A program made the position numbers and the translations under genes. The notes beneath the pieces were generated by a model. It saw only the letters and a list, made by a program, of their open reading frames with translations, was not told the origin of the DNA and searched no databases. From UBA1479 sp963976055 (GTDB lineage: Bacteria > Pseudomonadota > Alphaproteobacteria > Rhodospirillales > Casp-alpha2): a stretch of 64,000 bases of DNA. Positions 33,627 to 41,830 of this stretch are shown here, in pieces; position 1 is the first letter of the stretch, and every line of letters begins with the position of its first letter. Location: NCBI GenBank assembly GCA_963976055.1, contig CAXBJB010000002.1, positions 310,001-374,000 on the forward strand, given 5' to 3'.

Positions 33627-34741
33627 CCGTTGGCCACCACTCCGGGCCCGCCGTTGCCGGCGGGGGTGTCCTGACCGTTGGCGGAGACATCGTCGTCGGT
33701 TTCCGTCAGGATGCTGGGGTCGAAGGAGGCACGGAACTGTTCGTAGTCCTCCTTGATGCTTTCGTTGAAATTGTTGGAAATCAGCTCATAGGCGACGTGG
33801 ATGGCGTTGGCGAAGCCGACCGCGTCGGTGCCGCCGTGGCTTTTCACGCAGATTCCGTTCAGGCCGACGAACATGGCGCCGTTGTAGCGCCGGGGGTCGA
33901 CCCGCATTTTGAAGGTCATGAGCGCCGATTTCGCCAGCATGGCGCCCAGCTTGGCCGGCAGGGAGCTGGTCAGGGCTTCCTTCAGGAACTGGCCGAACAG
34001 CTTGGCCGTGCCTTCGGCGGTCTTCAGCGCGATGTTGCCGGTGAAGCCGTCGGTCACGATCACGTCGACGGTGCCGGCGCCGATGTCATCGCCTTCGACG
34101 AAGCCGTGGAAATGTAGCGGCAGCTTTGAATTCATCAACCCCTTGGACGCGAGCTTGACCGCCTGATTGCCCTTCAGGTCCTCCTGGCCGACGTTGAGAA
34201 TGCCGACGGTGGGCTTTTCCAGTCCCAGCACGTTGCGCGCGAATACCTCGCCCATCACCGCGAACTGGATCAGGTTCTCGGCGTCGCATTCCACGTTGGC
34301 GCCCAGGTCGAGCATGACGCTTTCCCCGCGCCGTGTCGGGAAATAGGTCGCGATGGCCGGCCGGTCGATGCCCGGCAGGGTCTTGAGCACGAACTTGGCC
34401 ATGGCCATGAGCGCGCCCGTGTTGCCGGCCGACACGATGCCCGCCGCCTCGCCGTCGCCGACGGCGTTGATGGCCAGGCGCATGCTGGAATTGCGGCCCT
34501 GGCGAAGCGCCTGGGCCGGCTTGGCGTCGTTGGTCACGATATCGGCCGTATGACGCACCTGACACACCGCGCGGGCCCGGGGGTACCGGTCCAACAGCGG
34601 GGTCAGGAGGGCTTCGTCACCGAACAGGAGAAAGCTGACACCCGTCAGCCGCTCAAGAGCCGTGTCCACGCCTTCCACCACCATGTCCGGGGCATTGTCC
34701 CCGCCCATGGCGTCGATGGAGAGCGTCAGGTTATCCGACAA
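33623..34741 (-). CDS. plsX: Phosphate acyltransferase PlsX
   Basis: Makes acyl-phosphate from acyl-ACP for phospholipid synthesis. The 372-residue product begins with the family signature LSIDAMGGDNAPDMVVEG and contains GRNSSMRLAINAVGDGEAAGIVSAGNTGA, FPTRRGESVMLDLGANVE and VTDGFTGNIALKTAEG. It carries a Ser/Asp/Gly-rich tail of about 20 residues beyond the usual core. It lies downstream of rpmF. Confidence 0.96.
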   Translation of the reverse strand: MSDNLTLSIDAMGGDNAPDMVVEGVDTALERLTGVSFLLFGDEALLTPLLDRYPRARAVCQVRHTADIVTNDAKPAQALRQGRNSSMRLAINAVGDGEAAGIVSAGNTGALMAMAKFVLKTLPGIDRPAIATYFPTRRGESVMLDLGANVECDAENLIQFAVMGEVFARNVLGLEKPTVGILNVGQEDLKGNQAVKLASKGLMNSKLPLHFHGFVEGDDIGAGTVDVIVTDGFTGNIALKTAEGTAKLFGQFLKEALTSSLPAKLGAMLAKSALMTFKMRVDPRRYNGAMFVGLNGICVKSHGGTDAVGFANAIHVAYELISNNFNESIKEDYEQFRASFDPSILTETDDDVSANGQDTPAGNGGPGVVANG

Positions 34742-34791
34742 GGAAATGTCCTTTCCCGACTGCCTCGTTGTGTTAGCGCCTGGAAGGCAGG

Positions 34792-34977
34792 CTACGCGGC
34801 GTCGTCGGCTTCGATCACTTCGCGGTCATCATAATGACCACACGCCTGACACACATGGTGGGGGCGCTTCAGTTCACCGCACTTGGGGCATTCGTTGTAC
34901 GAAGACGGCGACAAGCGGTGATGGGCTCGCCTCATGTCCCTTTTCGACTTCGAGATCTTCTTCTTTGGAACAGCCAT
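34792..34977 (-). CDS. rpmF: 50S ribosomal protein L32
   Basis: A 61-residue protein starting AVPKKKISKSKRDMRR after Met, with a zinc ribbon CPKC...HHVCQACG. The ATG at 34977 is right because the family begins MAVPKKK; an in-frame start at 34998 adds seven extra residues. Order yceD-rpmF-plsX is widely conserved. Confidence 0.96.
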   Translation of the reverse strand: MAVPKKKISKSKRDMRRAHHRLSPSSYNECPKCGELKRPHHVCQACGHYDDREVIEADDAA

Positions 34978-35082
34978 GTTGACTACACCTTCATTCAAAA
35001 AACGCCCGGGCGGCGAACCGCCTGCGGCGCAAAGCCGGTTACTTAAACAATCTCGCTTTTACCTGCAAGCGCTAACCCACCA

Positions 35083-35625
35083 TTATTTTTCAAGATCGCG
35101 CAGTTTCGCAAGGGCCGCGAAGGGGTTGTTTTTGGGCGCCTCGGTCTCCCCGTCCCCATTTCGGGCCGTATTTTCGACCGCCGGCGCGTCTTTGGCGCGG
35201 GGATAAGGCGCCATTTCCAAGGCAGTGTACTCGCAAACCGCCGCCCCGGCATCAATCATGCCGCCCGCGATCAGATCGGGGGCATCGTCGTCGAAGGGGT
35301 CGAGGTCGTCGTCCTCCTTGTTGGGGGGCGTATCGAGGTAAACGCGGCGAATCGGCCCCTCGACATGGGCCTCGACCGGCTCCAGGGTAACCACGCAGGA
35401 CTGCACGAGATCGGCGGAAACGGTTCCGTCCAGGACGAACCGGCGGCCCGGCTCGGCCCGCAGCTTGACGCGCGCAACCAAGGATTTGACCTCTGGAATA
35501 CCCAGGAAATCGGCCAGCGCCCGGCGCTCGTCATCGTCGGCGTCGATGGTCAGGGACACAACGTCGCCGCGCAGCAGGTCGCTCACCGGAACAAGCTGAC
35601 TCAAAGGGAAAGCGCCGACGGTCAT
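35083..35625 (-). CDS. YceD/DUF177-family protein
   Basis: A 180-residue protein with LVARVKLRAEPGRRFVLDGTVSADLVQSCVVTLEPVEAHVEG, the DUF177 core, and an acidic stretch (NKEDDDLDPFDDDAPD). The family is linked to 23S rRNA accumulation in plants and bacteria and almost always precedes rpmF. The ATG at 35625 overlaps the previous stop (ATGA). One of the two Cys expected in a CxxC is missing, as in many alphaproteobacterial members. Confidence 0.88.
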   Translation of the reverse strand: MTVGAFPLSQLVPVSDLLRGDVVSLTIDADDDERRALADFLGIPEVKSLVARVKLRAEPGRRFVLDGTVSADLVQSCVVTLEPVEAHVEGPIRRVYLDTPPNKEDDDLDPFDDDAPDLIAGGMIDAGAAVCEYTALEMAPYPRAKDAPAVENTARNGDGETEAPKNNPFAALAKLRDLEK

Positions 35626-36176
35626 TGCCCGTCCCCTTTCTGCATCCATTCTGGGCCCGTGAAGGCAACACGCCCGGCAAGCAGGTCCGCATCCCCCAGG
35701 ACCGCCAGGACCGCCGTCTGAGCCCGCACGTAGGCGGCCAAGCGCGCCACGGCGGCATTCTCGGGCGTGGCGTTGCGGTACAGGTTGCGGCGCAGAGCGC
35801 CCTCCAGGGCCTCCTCACCGCCCACAAGGCCCTCGCGATAGGCGGTCATGCGGCCGTAGAAGCCTTCGACCATCTTCTGGATGCGCCGGCGCACGCCCTC
35901 GTCGCCGAATCCCATTTCGCGCAGATTGAGGTCCAGGTCTTCGAACAGCACGTCGAACAGGTCCTGCTTCAGCTTGGCGGGGGCCGGGGATATGCGGTTC
36001 AGACGTTCGAGGACCAGGAACATGTGCAGCAGAATCAGATCGTAGCGGCCGTCTTCCGTGTCGGCGACGCCGCCGGGCCCGTAGAACGCGGGTTGGCGTG
36101 CCTGGCGCACGACGTCGCCATACAGGCTGCGTGCGGTCTGGGCGCCGGAAGAACGCTTGAAAAGGGATAGAATCAT
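35622..36176 (-). CDS. Ubiquinol-cytochrome c chaperone family protein
   Basis: A 184-residue homologue of the CBP3/UQCC1 chaperone, all helical: SLYGDVVRQARQPAFYGPGGVADTEDGRYDLILLHMFLVLERL, then DVLFEDLDLNLREMGFGDEGVRRRIQKMVEGFYGRM. In mitochondria the family helps cytochrome b biogenesis for complex III; a like role at the bacterial membrane is assumed. The ATG at 36176 is chosen because the upstream extension to 36338 overlaps the bamE promoter side and is not conserved-looking. Confidence 0.9.
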   Translation of the reverse strand: MILSLFKRSSGAQTARSLYGDVVRQARQPAFYGPGGVADTEDGRYDLILLHMFLVLERLNRISPAPAKLKQDLFDVLFEDLDLNLREMGFGDEGVRRRIQKMVEGFYGRMTAYREGLVGGEEALEGALRRNLYRNATPENAAVARLAAYVRAQTAVLAVLGDADLLAGRVAFTGPEWMQKGDGQ

Positions 36177-36321
36177 TGCCGTTTGAACCGGATTTGGGGA
36201 AAAACCGCCATATGGGCCCTGGACATGCGCACTCGCGTGACTAATTATCAAGTCCGATTTACCGGGTCCGTTTAGCAAGTCGTGCCGGGCCTTGCACGCA
36301 AGAAGATCGCCGCCGGCTGAC

Positions 36322-36843
36322 ATGACACGAAATCCCACGACCTATCGCAATCTCATCACCGCCCGCCCCTGGCTTGGTCTGACGGCCGCCGTGCTGGTGT
36401 CCGTGGCCGTTGCGGGTTGCGCCACGCGGGTCGCGGTGCGCGGCAACCTGCCCGATTCCGAACGCCTGGCCGAGGTCGTGCCCGGCGACATGAGTCGCGA
36501 AGAGGTGGCGGAAATCCTGGGCTCTCCGTCCAGCGTCACGCCCTTCGATTCGCATCTTTGGCTCTATATCAGCGAAAAGACGGAAACCTTCGCCTTCATG
36601 GCGCCCAAGGTTCTGGAACGCAACGTGATCATGGTCCGCTTCAGCGACAAGGGACTGGTCAAGGAGGTCAAGAAGCTCGACCTGTCCTCGGCCCAGGACA
36701 TCAAGCATGTCGAGCGGATCACGCCGACATCCGGCAACGAGATCACCTTCTGGGATCAGTTGTTTAATAATATGGGACGCTTCAACAAGGGGGCCAGCGA
36801 AAGCGTCACTCCTGGTGGCCCGACCGGCGGCGGTCTGCCCTAG
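36322..36843 (+). CDS. bamE: Outer-membrane assembly lipoprotein BamE (SmpA/OmlA)
   Basis: A component of the Bam complex that inserts beta-barrel proteins. The 173-residue product has a signal peptide with the lipobox VAGC, followed by the SmpA/OmlA domain: VPGDMSREEVAEILGSPSSVTPFDSHLWLYISEK, later VMVRFSDKGLVKEVKKLDL. The C-terminal tail is Gly/Pro-rich. It is divergent from the bc1-chaperone gene, as usual in this class. Confidence 0.93.
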   Translation: MTRNPTTYRNLITARPWLGLTAAVLVSVAVAGCATRVAVRGNLPDSERLAEVVPGDMSREEVAEILGSPSSVTPFDSHLWLYISEKTETFAFMAPKVLERNVIMVRFSDKGLVKEVKKLDLSSAQDIKHVERITPTSGNEITFWDQLFNNMGRFNKGASESVTPGGPTGGGLP

Positions 36844-36897
36844 ACGCACGTTGCGGGGGCGCGGCACCCGTTCTTTTTCCTCAGTCCATCAGGCAAG

Positions 36898-36930
36898 AAA
36901 AAGCCCCGGAGCAAGCTGCCCCGGGGCTTT
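36898..36930. terminator. Bidirectional intrinsic terminator between bamE and hppA
   Basis: AAGCCCCGG (36901-36909) pairs with CCGGGGCTT (36921-36929), with an A-run on the left and TTT on the right, so it can stop both bamE (plus) and hppA (minus), which converge here. Confidence 0.8.
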
Positions 36931-36958
36931 GTCGTATTCGGTTTGCGGCGTTTCCGGC

Positions 36959-39049
36959 CTAGGCGAGAATCGCCAGCAGCAGGATCGCCACGATGTTGAT
37001 GATCTTGATCATCGGGTTGACGGCGGGACCGGCGGTGTCCTTGTAGGGATCGCCGACCGTGTCGCCGGTCACCGCGGCGTGATGGGCGTCGGAGCCCTTG
37101 CCGCCATGGTGTCCGTCTTCGATGTACTTCTTGGCGTTATCCCACGCACCGCCGCCCGAGGTCATGGACAGGGCCACGAACAAGCCGGTCACGATGGTGC
37201 CCATCAGCATGGCGCCGAGAGCGGAGAATGCCGCCGACTGGCCGGCGATGGCATTGACCACGAAGTACATGACCGCGGGTGCGAACACCGGAAGCATGGA
37301 CGGCAAGATCATTTCCTTGATCGCGGCCTTGGTCAGGATGTCCACGCACTTGCCGTATTCCGGCTTGCCGGTGCCTTCCATGATGCCCGGGATCTCGCGG
37401 AACTGGCGTCGCACCTCGACGACCACCGCACCGCCGGCCCGGCCCACGGCCATCATGCCCATGGAGCCGAACAGATAGGGCAGCATGCCGCCGATGAACA
37501 ACCCGATGACCACATAAGGGTCCTGCAGCGAGAAGGTTACCGAGACGTCCGGGAAGTAGTGCTTGAGGTCCTCTGTATAGGCGGCGAACAGCACCAGGGC
37601 GGCCAGACCGGCGGAACCGATGGCATAACCCTTGGTCACGGCCTTGGTCGTGTTGCCGACGGCGTCCAGGGCGTCCGTGGTCTTGCGTACGTCTTCCGGC
37701 AGGTTGGCCATTTCGGCGATGCCGCCGGCGTTGTCGGTGACCGGGCCAAAGGCGTCGAGCGCCACCACCATGCCGGCCAGCGCCAGCATAGTCGTCGCGG
37801 CGATGGCGATTCCGAACAGACCCGCGTTCAGGTAGGAAATGATGATGCCGGCGCAGATCACGATGACCGGCATGGCCGTCGCTTCCATGGACACGGCGAG
37901 ACCCTGGATGACGTTGGTGCCGTGGCCGGTTTCCGAGGCCGCGGCGACGCTTTTCACCGGGCGGTAGTCGGTGCCGGTGTAGTACTCGGTGATCCACACG
38001 ATCAGGCCGGTGACGCCCAGGCCGGTCAGGGCCGTGATGAACAGCTGCGTGCCGGTCACCGTCTTGGCGCCCATGGGGATGACCGTTTCCCAACCGATGA
38101 ACATGGAAATGATGCCGCCGATCAGGGCGGCGGAGATCACGGCCGAGGCGATGAAGCCCTTGTAGAGCGCACCCATGATGTTCTGGCTGGCGCCCAGCTT
38201 GACGAACCAGGTGGAGATCACCGAGGCGATGATGCACACGGCGCCGATGACCAGCGGGAACAGCATCATCTGTTCCTGGGCGGCACCCGTGAAGAAGATG
38301 GCGGCCAGCAGCATGGTGGCGACCATGGTCACGGCGTAGGTTTCGAACAGGTCGGCGGCCATGCCGGCGCAGTCGCCCACGTTGTCGCCCACGTTGTCGG
38401 CGATGACGCCGGCGTTGCGGGGGTCGTCTTCGGGAATGCCGGCTTCGATCTTGCCGACCAGGTCGGAGCCGACGTCCGCACCCTTGGTGAAGATGCCGCC
38501 GCCGAGACGCGCGAAGATGGAGATCAGCGAGGCGCCGAAGCCGAGGGCCACCAGAGCCTCAAGGATATGACGCATGCCGGCGGCGCTGTTCGGGTCGATC
38601 ATGTTGCGCAGCACGACGTAATAGCCGGCGACGCCGAGCAGCGCCAGGCCGACCACCAGCATGCCGGTGACGGCGCCGGATTTGAAAGCGACGTCCAGGC
38701 CGCCGGCCAGGCCCTGCGATTGGGCGGCTTCGGCGGTGCGCACGTTGGCGCGGACGGAGACGTTCATGCCGATGTAGCCGGCCAGGCCGGACAGGATGGC
38801 GCCGATGAAGTAGCCGATGGCCACGGTCATGCCGAGCTTCAGGCCAAGCAGGATGCCGATCACGGCGCCGACGACGGCGACGGTCGTGTACTGGCGGTTC
38901 AAGTAGGCGGCCGCACCTTCCTGAATGGCGGCGGCGATTTCCTGCATCCGTTCGTTGCCGGCGGGCGCCGACAGGACGGAGCGAATGGCGTAGGCGCCGT
39001 ATAGCAGCGCCAGGACACCGCAGGCGATGACCAAGGTGTAAAGCGACAT
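36959..39049 (-). CDS. hppA: K+-insensitive membrane-bound proton-pumping pyrophosphatase
   Basis: A 696-residue protein with about 16 membrane helices that pumps protons at the expense of PPi. Catalytic motifs are KGADVGSDLVGKIEAGIPEDDPRN and NVGDNVGDCAGMAADLFE near residues 190-240, and the C-terminal NAKKYIEDG segment. The diagnostic motif GNTTKAVTKG has Lys where K+-dependent enzymes have Ala, marking the K+-insensitive type. It is monocistronic. Confidence 0.96.
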   Translation of the reverse strand: MSLYTLVIACGVLALLYGAYAIRSVLSAPAGNERMQEIAAAIQEGAAAYLNRQYTTVAVVGAVIGILLGLKLGMTVAIGYFIGAILSGLAGYIGMNVSVRANVRTAEAAQSQGLAGGLDVAFKSGAVTGMLVVGLALLGVAGYYVVLRNMIDPNSAAGMRHILEALVALGFGASLISIFARLGGGIFTKGADVGSDLVGKIEAGIPEDDPRNAGVIADNVGDNVGDCAGMAADLFETYAVTMVATMLLAAIFFTGAAQEQMMLFPLVIGAVCIIASVISTWFVKLGASQNIMGALYKGFIASAVISAALIGGIISMFIGWETVIPMGAKTVTGTQLFITALTGLGVTGLIVWITEYYTGTDYRPVKSVAAASETGHGTNVIQGLAVSMEATAMPVIVICAGIIISYLNAGLFGIAIAATTMLALAGMVVALDAFGPVTDNAGGIAEMANLPEDVRKTTDALDAVGNTTKAVTKGYAIGSAGLAALVLFAAYTEDLKHYFPDVSVTFSLQDPYVVIGLFIGGMLPYLFGSMGMMAVGRAGGAVVVEVRRQFREIPGIMEGTGKPEYGKCVDILTKAAIKEMILPSMLPVFAPAVMYFVVNAIAGQSAAFSALGAMLMGTIVTGLFVALSMTSGGGAWDNAKKYIEDGHHGGKGSDAHHAAVTGDTVGDPYKDTAGPAVNPMIKIINIVAILLLAILA

Positions 39050-39276
39050 TCTCGTTTATCCTTCATGCATGTGAAATGTGCCGCCGGGATAAACACTCCC
39101 CTACCCCTATTCGGCGACCCCTGTGATTATTATTCGGCCGGCGCCACAGCGTGCGATTCCGACCGGAAAGCCGCCGGGAACATACGCAAAGAGTTTTCAT
39201 AAAGCAACCGCCATCGGGATCGGCACGGCCCCCGCCGGCCTCTGTCCGGGGGTGCGAAAACCGACCGGCGATGAGG
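39050..39276. other. Intergenic region upstream of hppA
   Basis: 227 bp between the fliL-like stop and hppA start. Near 39227-39255 a CCCCCG/CGGGGG arm pair could form a hairpin after the fliL-like gene but lacks a T-run. The hppA promoter must lie in 39050-39150; I do not see convincing hexamers. Confidence 0.35.
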
Positions 39277-39735
39277 TTATTTCTGGGGGGTGTCGACGAC
39301 CGACTGGATCAGCACGCTCTGCACCACGTCCTTGCCCAGGACGATGTCCGCGCGCAGCTGCAAACGCTGCTGCAGGATGGCCAGGTTCAGCTGATCCTGT
39401 TCCTTCAGCATGCGCGGGATGAAGGTGTGCAAATCCTTGAAAAAGGCATCCTTCAAGACCGGCGTCATCTTGCGGACTTCGGCGAAATGGTTGTCGTTCC
39501 AGACTTCCAGCTTGAGCTCGAACTGGAAGTTTCCAAGCACCTTGCCGTTGCCGAAAACGTTGACCAGCAAGGGAGTCATCTCGACGAACTTGGCTTCGCC
39601 CTTGCTTGGGCGCTTGGGTTTTTCCACTTCCGCATTGGGATTGGCGAAGGGGCCGAGCTCCATCCACTTCATGACGCCGACGGCACCGCCCAGGATGCAG
39701 ACCAGAACGATGAACCCGATAAAGATCTTTTTCAT
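39277..39735 (-). CDS. FliL-like single-pass membrane protein
   Basis: A 152-residue protein with one N-terminal membrane helix (IFIGFIVLVCILGGAVGVMKW) and a periplasmic stomatin-like FliL domain (KFVEMTPLLVNVFGNGKVLGNFQFELKLEVWN, then RMLKEQDQLNLAILQQRLQ). FliL supports stator function around the flagellar motor. No flagellar genes flank it; motA-motB lie 20 kb away. The assignment rests on topology and general pattern, so it is moderate. Confidence 0.65.
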   Translation of the reverse strand: MKKIFIGFIVLVCILGGAVGVMKWMELGPFANPNAEVEKPKRPSKGEAKFVEMTPLLVNVFGNGKVLGNFQFELKLEVWNDNHFAEVRKMTPVLKDAFFKDLHTFIPRMLKEQDQLNLAILQQRLQLRADIVLGKDVVQSVLIQSVVDTPQK

Positions 39736-39841
39736 TGGCGTTGGCCGTCAGCCGTTCCGTCTGTGGTCAGGGAGATCGCGTGGCGCCATTATGCAGGTGG
39801 CGGCCAGCCGCGCAATGCGGACGATCACCCTGCCCCGGTCG

Positions 39842-40840
39842 TCAGAAATGCCGGTAGCCGCCGGGCCCCAGATCCAGGACCGCCCCGCCGGGGCCGAGTA
39901 GGCGGACGTCCGGTTCCGTCGTCATGGTCCCGATACGGGTCACGGGCACGCCCGATTCGCGGGCCGCCGTGGCGACCGCGGCCGCCGATGACGGGGCGGC
40001 CGTGAACGCAAGCTCGTAATCGTCGCCGCCGGTCACCAGTGTTTCCAGCAGGCTGGGATCGGCGGCAAGCGCCGCCCGCGCTGCATCGGACAGCGGCAGA
40101 TCCTGGACCGCGATCTCGGCCCCCAGGCCGGACGTCTTGGCGATATGGCCGACATCGGCGGCAAGGCCGTCGGAAACGTCGATGCAGCTCGTGGCGATTT
40201 GCACCAGGCGCGGTCCGAGCGCCGTGCGCGGCCGGGGCCGGTCGTAACGGTCGCGCAGAAACGCGTCGCCGTCGCTGCCGGCGAGCGTTCGCCCGTCGCG
40301 GGCCACCAAAAGGCCGAGGGCAGCGTCGCCGATCGTGCCGGACAGGTAAAGATCATCGCCGACCTGCGCCCCTGAGCGGCGGAGGGCCTGGCCCGCGGCG
40401 ACCCAGCCGAGCGCCGTGATCGAGAGCGTGAGCGGCCCGCTCGTGGTCACCGTATCGCCACCCAAAAGGAAGATGCCGTGCGCGGCCTGCATGTCCCCAA
40501 GACCGGAGGCGAAGGTCTGCAGCCAGCCGGGAACGATCGGCTTGGGCGCCGCCAGGGCCAGGGTATAGGCGGCGGGCGTGGCGCCCATGGCGGCCAGATC
40601 CGACAAGTTGACGCCCAGCGCCTTGACCGCCAGGCATTCAGGGTCGGCGTCGGCCAGAAAATGCTGGCCCGCGACCAGGGCGTCGGTGGTGACGACGAGC
40701 TGGCTGTCCGCGGGCGGCGTCAGCAATCCGGCGTCGTCCTTCAGATCAAGCGCTTCCGGCCGGCCCTCGGTCAGGGGACGGAAATAGGCGGCGATCAGAT
40801 CGAATTCGCCCAATCGGTCCGGTTTGTTGTTGTCGTTCAT
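39842..40840 (-). CDS. thiL: Thiamine-monophosphate kinase
   Basis: Phosphorylates thiamine monophosphate to the active diphosphate. The 332-residue AIR-synthase-like fold shows EFDLIAAYFRPL, DDAGLLTPPADSQLVVTTDALVAGQHF, VNLSDLAAMGATPAAYTLALA, GGDTVTTSGPLTLSITALG and CIDVSDGLAAD. The ATG at 40840 is chosen; an upstream GTG at 40870 lies within a palindrome and has no ribosome site. It follows nusB. Confidence 0.94.
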   Translation of the reverse strand: MNDNNKPDRLGEFDLIAAYFRPLTEGRPEALDLKDDAGLLTPPADSQLVVTTDALVAGQHFLADADPECLAVKALGVNLSDLAAMGATPAAYTLALAAPKPIVPGWLQTFASGLGDMQAAHGIFLLGGDTVTTSGPLTLSITALGWVAAGQALRRSGAQVGDDLYLSGTIGDAALGLLVARDGRTLAGSDGDAFLRDRYDRPRPRTALGPRLVQIATSCIDVSDGLAADVGHIAKTSGLGAEIAVQDLPLSDAARAALAADPSLLETLVTGGDDYELAFTAAPSSAAAVATAARESGVPVTRIGTMTTEPDVRLLGPGGAVLDLGPGGYRHF

Positions 40841-40860
40841 GCGGTTAGGTACATCCGTCG

Positions 40861-40883
40861 TGTCCCCCACATATTGGGGGACA
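40861..40883. repeat. 23-bp palindrome between nusB and thiL
   Basis: TGTCCCCCA-CATAT-TGGGGGACA: perfect 9-bp arms around a 5-bp centre. The arms carry the same GTGGGGGACA-like motif as the repeat clusters at 30455-30495 and 31112-31145. It could be an mRNA hairpin in the nusB-thiL transcript or a protein site; no T-run follows on either strand. Confidence 0.6.
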
Positions 40884-40895
40884 ATTGTGGCGACC

Positions 40896-41372
40896 TTAAG
40901 GGAACTCCGCCGGGCGGAGCTGGCGGCCCAGGTGATCGAGAAAGCCGTTGACCAGGGCCGGTTCGCGCCCGTCGAAAAAGGCGTCGGCGACGTCCACGTA
41001 TTCCTTGATGACGACCACGGCCGGAACCTGCGGACGTTTGGCCATTTCGAAGGCCGCCGCGCGCAACACCGCGCGCAGGAGCGCTTCCAGGGAGTCCACC
41101 GTATGCGGATGGTTGAGCGCCATCTTCAGATAACGGTCGACGCCCTCGAGATCGTTGCTGACCCCCGCGACCAATTCCTTCAACAGGTCCAGGTCCGGCG
41201 GCGTGAAACCGTTCTCGCCGTCGTCGGTGTCGAGGGCCGAGGACGACCAGCGTTCGGCCATGATGGCCTCCAGCACCGGGTCGGCCCCGGCGCCGGCCAG
41301 GTCCATTTCATACAGCGCCTGCACGGCGGCCAGACGGGCCGAACTCAGGGGGGCGGATCGGGTCGCGCTCAT
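40896..41372 (-). CDS. nusB: Transcription antitermination factor NusB
   Basis: An all-helical RNA-binding protein of rRNA antitermination complexes: SARLAAVQALYEMDLAG near the start, KMALNHPHTVDSLEALLRAVLRAAAFEMAKRPQVPAVVVIKEYVDVADAFFDGREPALVNGFLDHLGRQ at the end. The ATG at 41372 gives 158 residues; a TTG at 41384 overlapping the ribH stop is the alternative. A GGAGG site lies within the ribH end. RibH-NusB order is conserved. Confidence 0.93.
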   Translation of the reverse strand: MSATRSAPLSSARLAAVQALYEMDLAGAGADPVLEAIMAERWSSSALDTDDGENGFTPPDLDLLKELVAGVSNDLEGVDRYLKMALNHPHTVDSLEALLRAVLRAAAFEMAKRPQVPAVVVIKEYVDVADAFFDGREPALVNGFLDHLGRQLRPAEFP

Positions 41373-41380
41373 GATGGTCT

Positions 41381-41830
41381 TCAACCTCCGCCGAAACGCT
41401 GTTTGACGCCGATCATGGCAAGGCAGGCGCGGGCCGCCTCGGCGCCCTTGTTCTTGCCCTTAGGATCGGCGCGCACGCGGGCCTGGTCGCCGTTTTCGCA
41501 GGTCAGCACCCCGAAACCGAGGGCCAGCCCGTCCCGTGTCGTCAGGTCCATGATGGCGCGGCTGGCTTCGGTGCAGATGTGGTCGTAGTGACTGGTCTCG
41601 CCGCGAATCACGCAGCCGAAGGCAAGAAACCCGGCGTACTTGCCGCCGAAGGCCGCATGGCGGATGGCGGCGGGAATTTCGAATACGCCCGGGACCTCCA
41701 GACGTTCGTGATGCAGACCGGCCTCGGCCAGCAGCGGCAGGGCGCCGGCGATCAGGCCGTCGGCAATGTCCGGGTAGTAGCGGGATTCGACGATCAGGAC
41801 AGCGCCCTTGGGGGCCTCGGCGGCGCTCAC
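41381..41830 (-). CDS. ribH: 6,7-dimethyl-8-ribityllumazine synthase
   Basis: Condenses the RibA/RibD-pathway pyrimidine with 3,4-dihydroxy-2-butanone 4-phosphate. The 149-residue product has ESRYYPDIADGLIAGAL, VPGVFEIPAAIRHA, GCVIRGETSHYDHIC (catalytic His) and GFGVLTCENGDQA. It overlaps ribBX by 4 bp. Confidence 0.96.
   Translation of the reverse strand: MSAAEAPKGAVLIVESRYYPDIADGLIAGALPLLAEAGLHHERLEVPGVFEIPAAIRHAAFGGKYAGFLAFGCVIRGETSHYDHICTEASRAIMDLTTRDGLALGFGVLTCENGDQARVRADPKGKNKGAEAARACLAMIGVKQRFGGG

Noticed and set aside
36707..39004. Very long plus-strand open frame (765 codons)
   Set aside because: It is the antisense of hppA. The protein is full of Asp/His/Gly-rich low-complexity runs typical of GC-rich shadows and has no domain.
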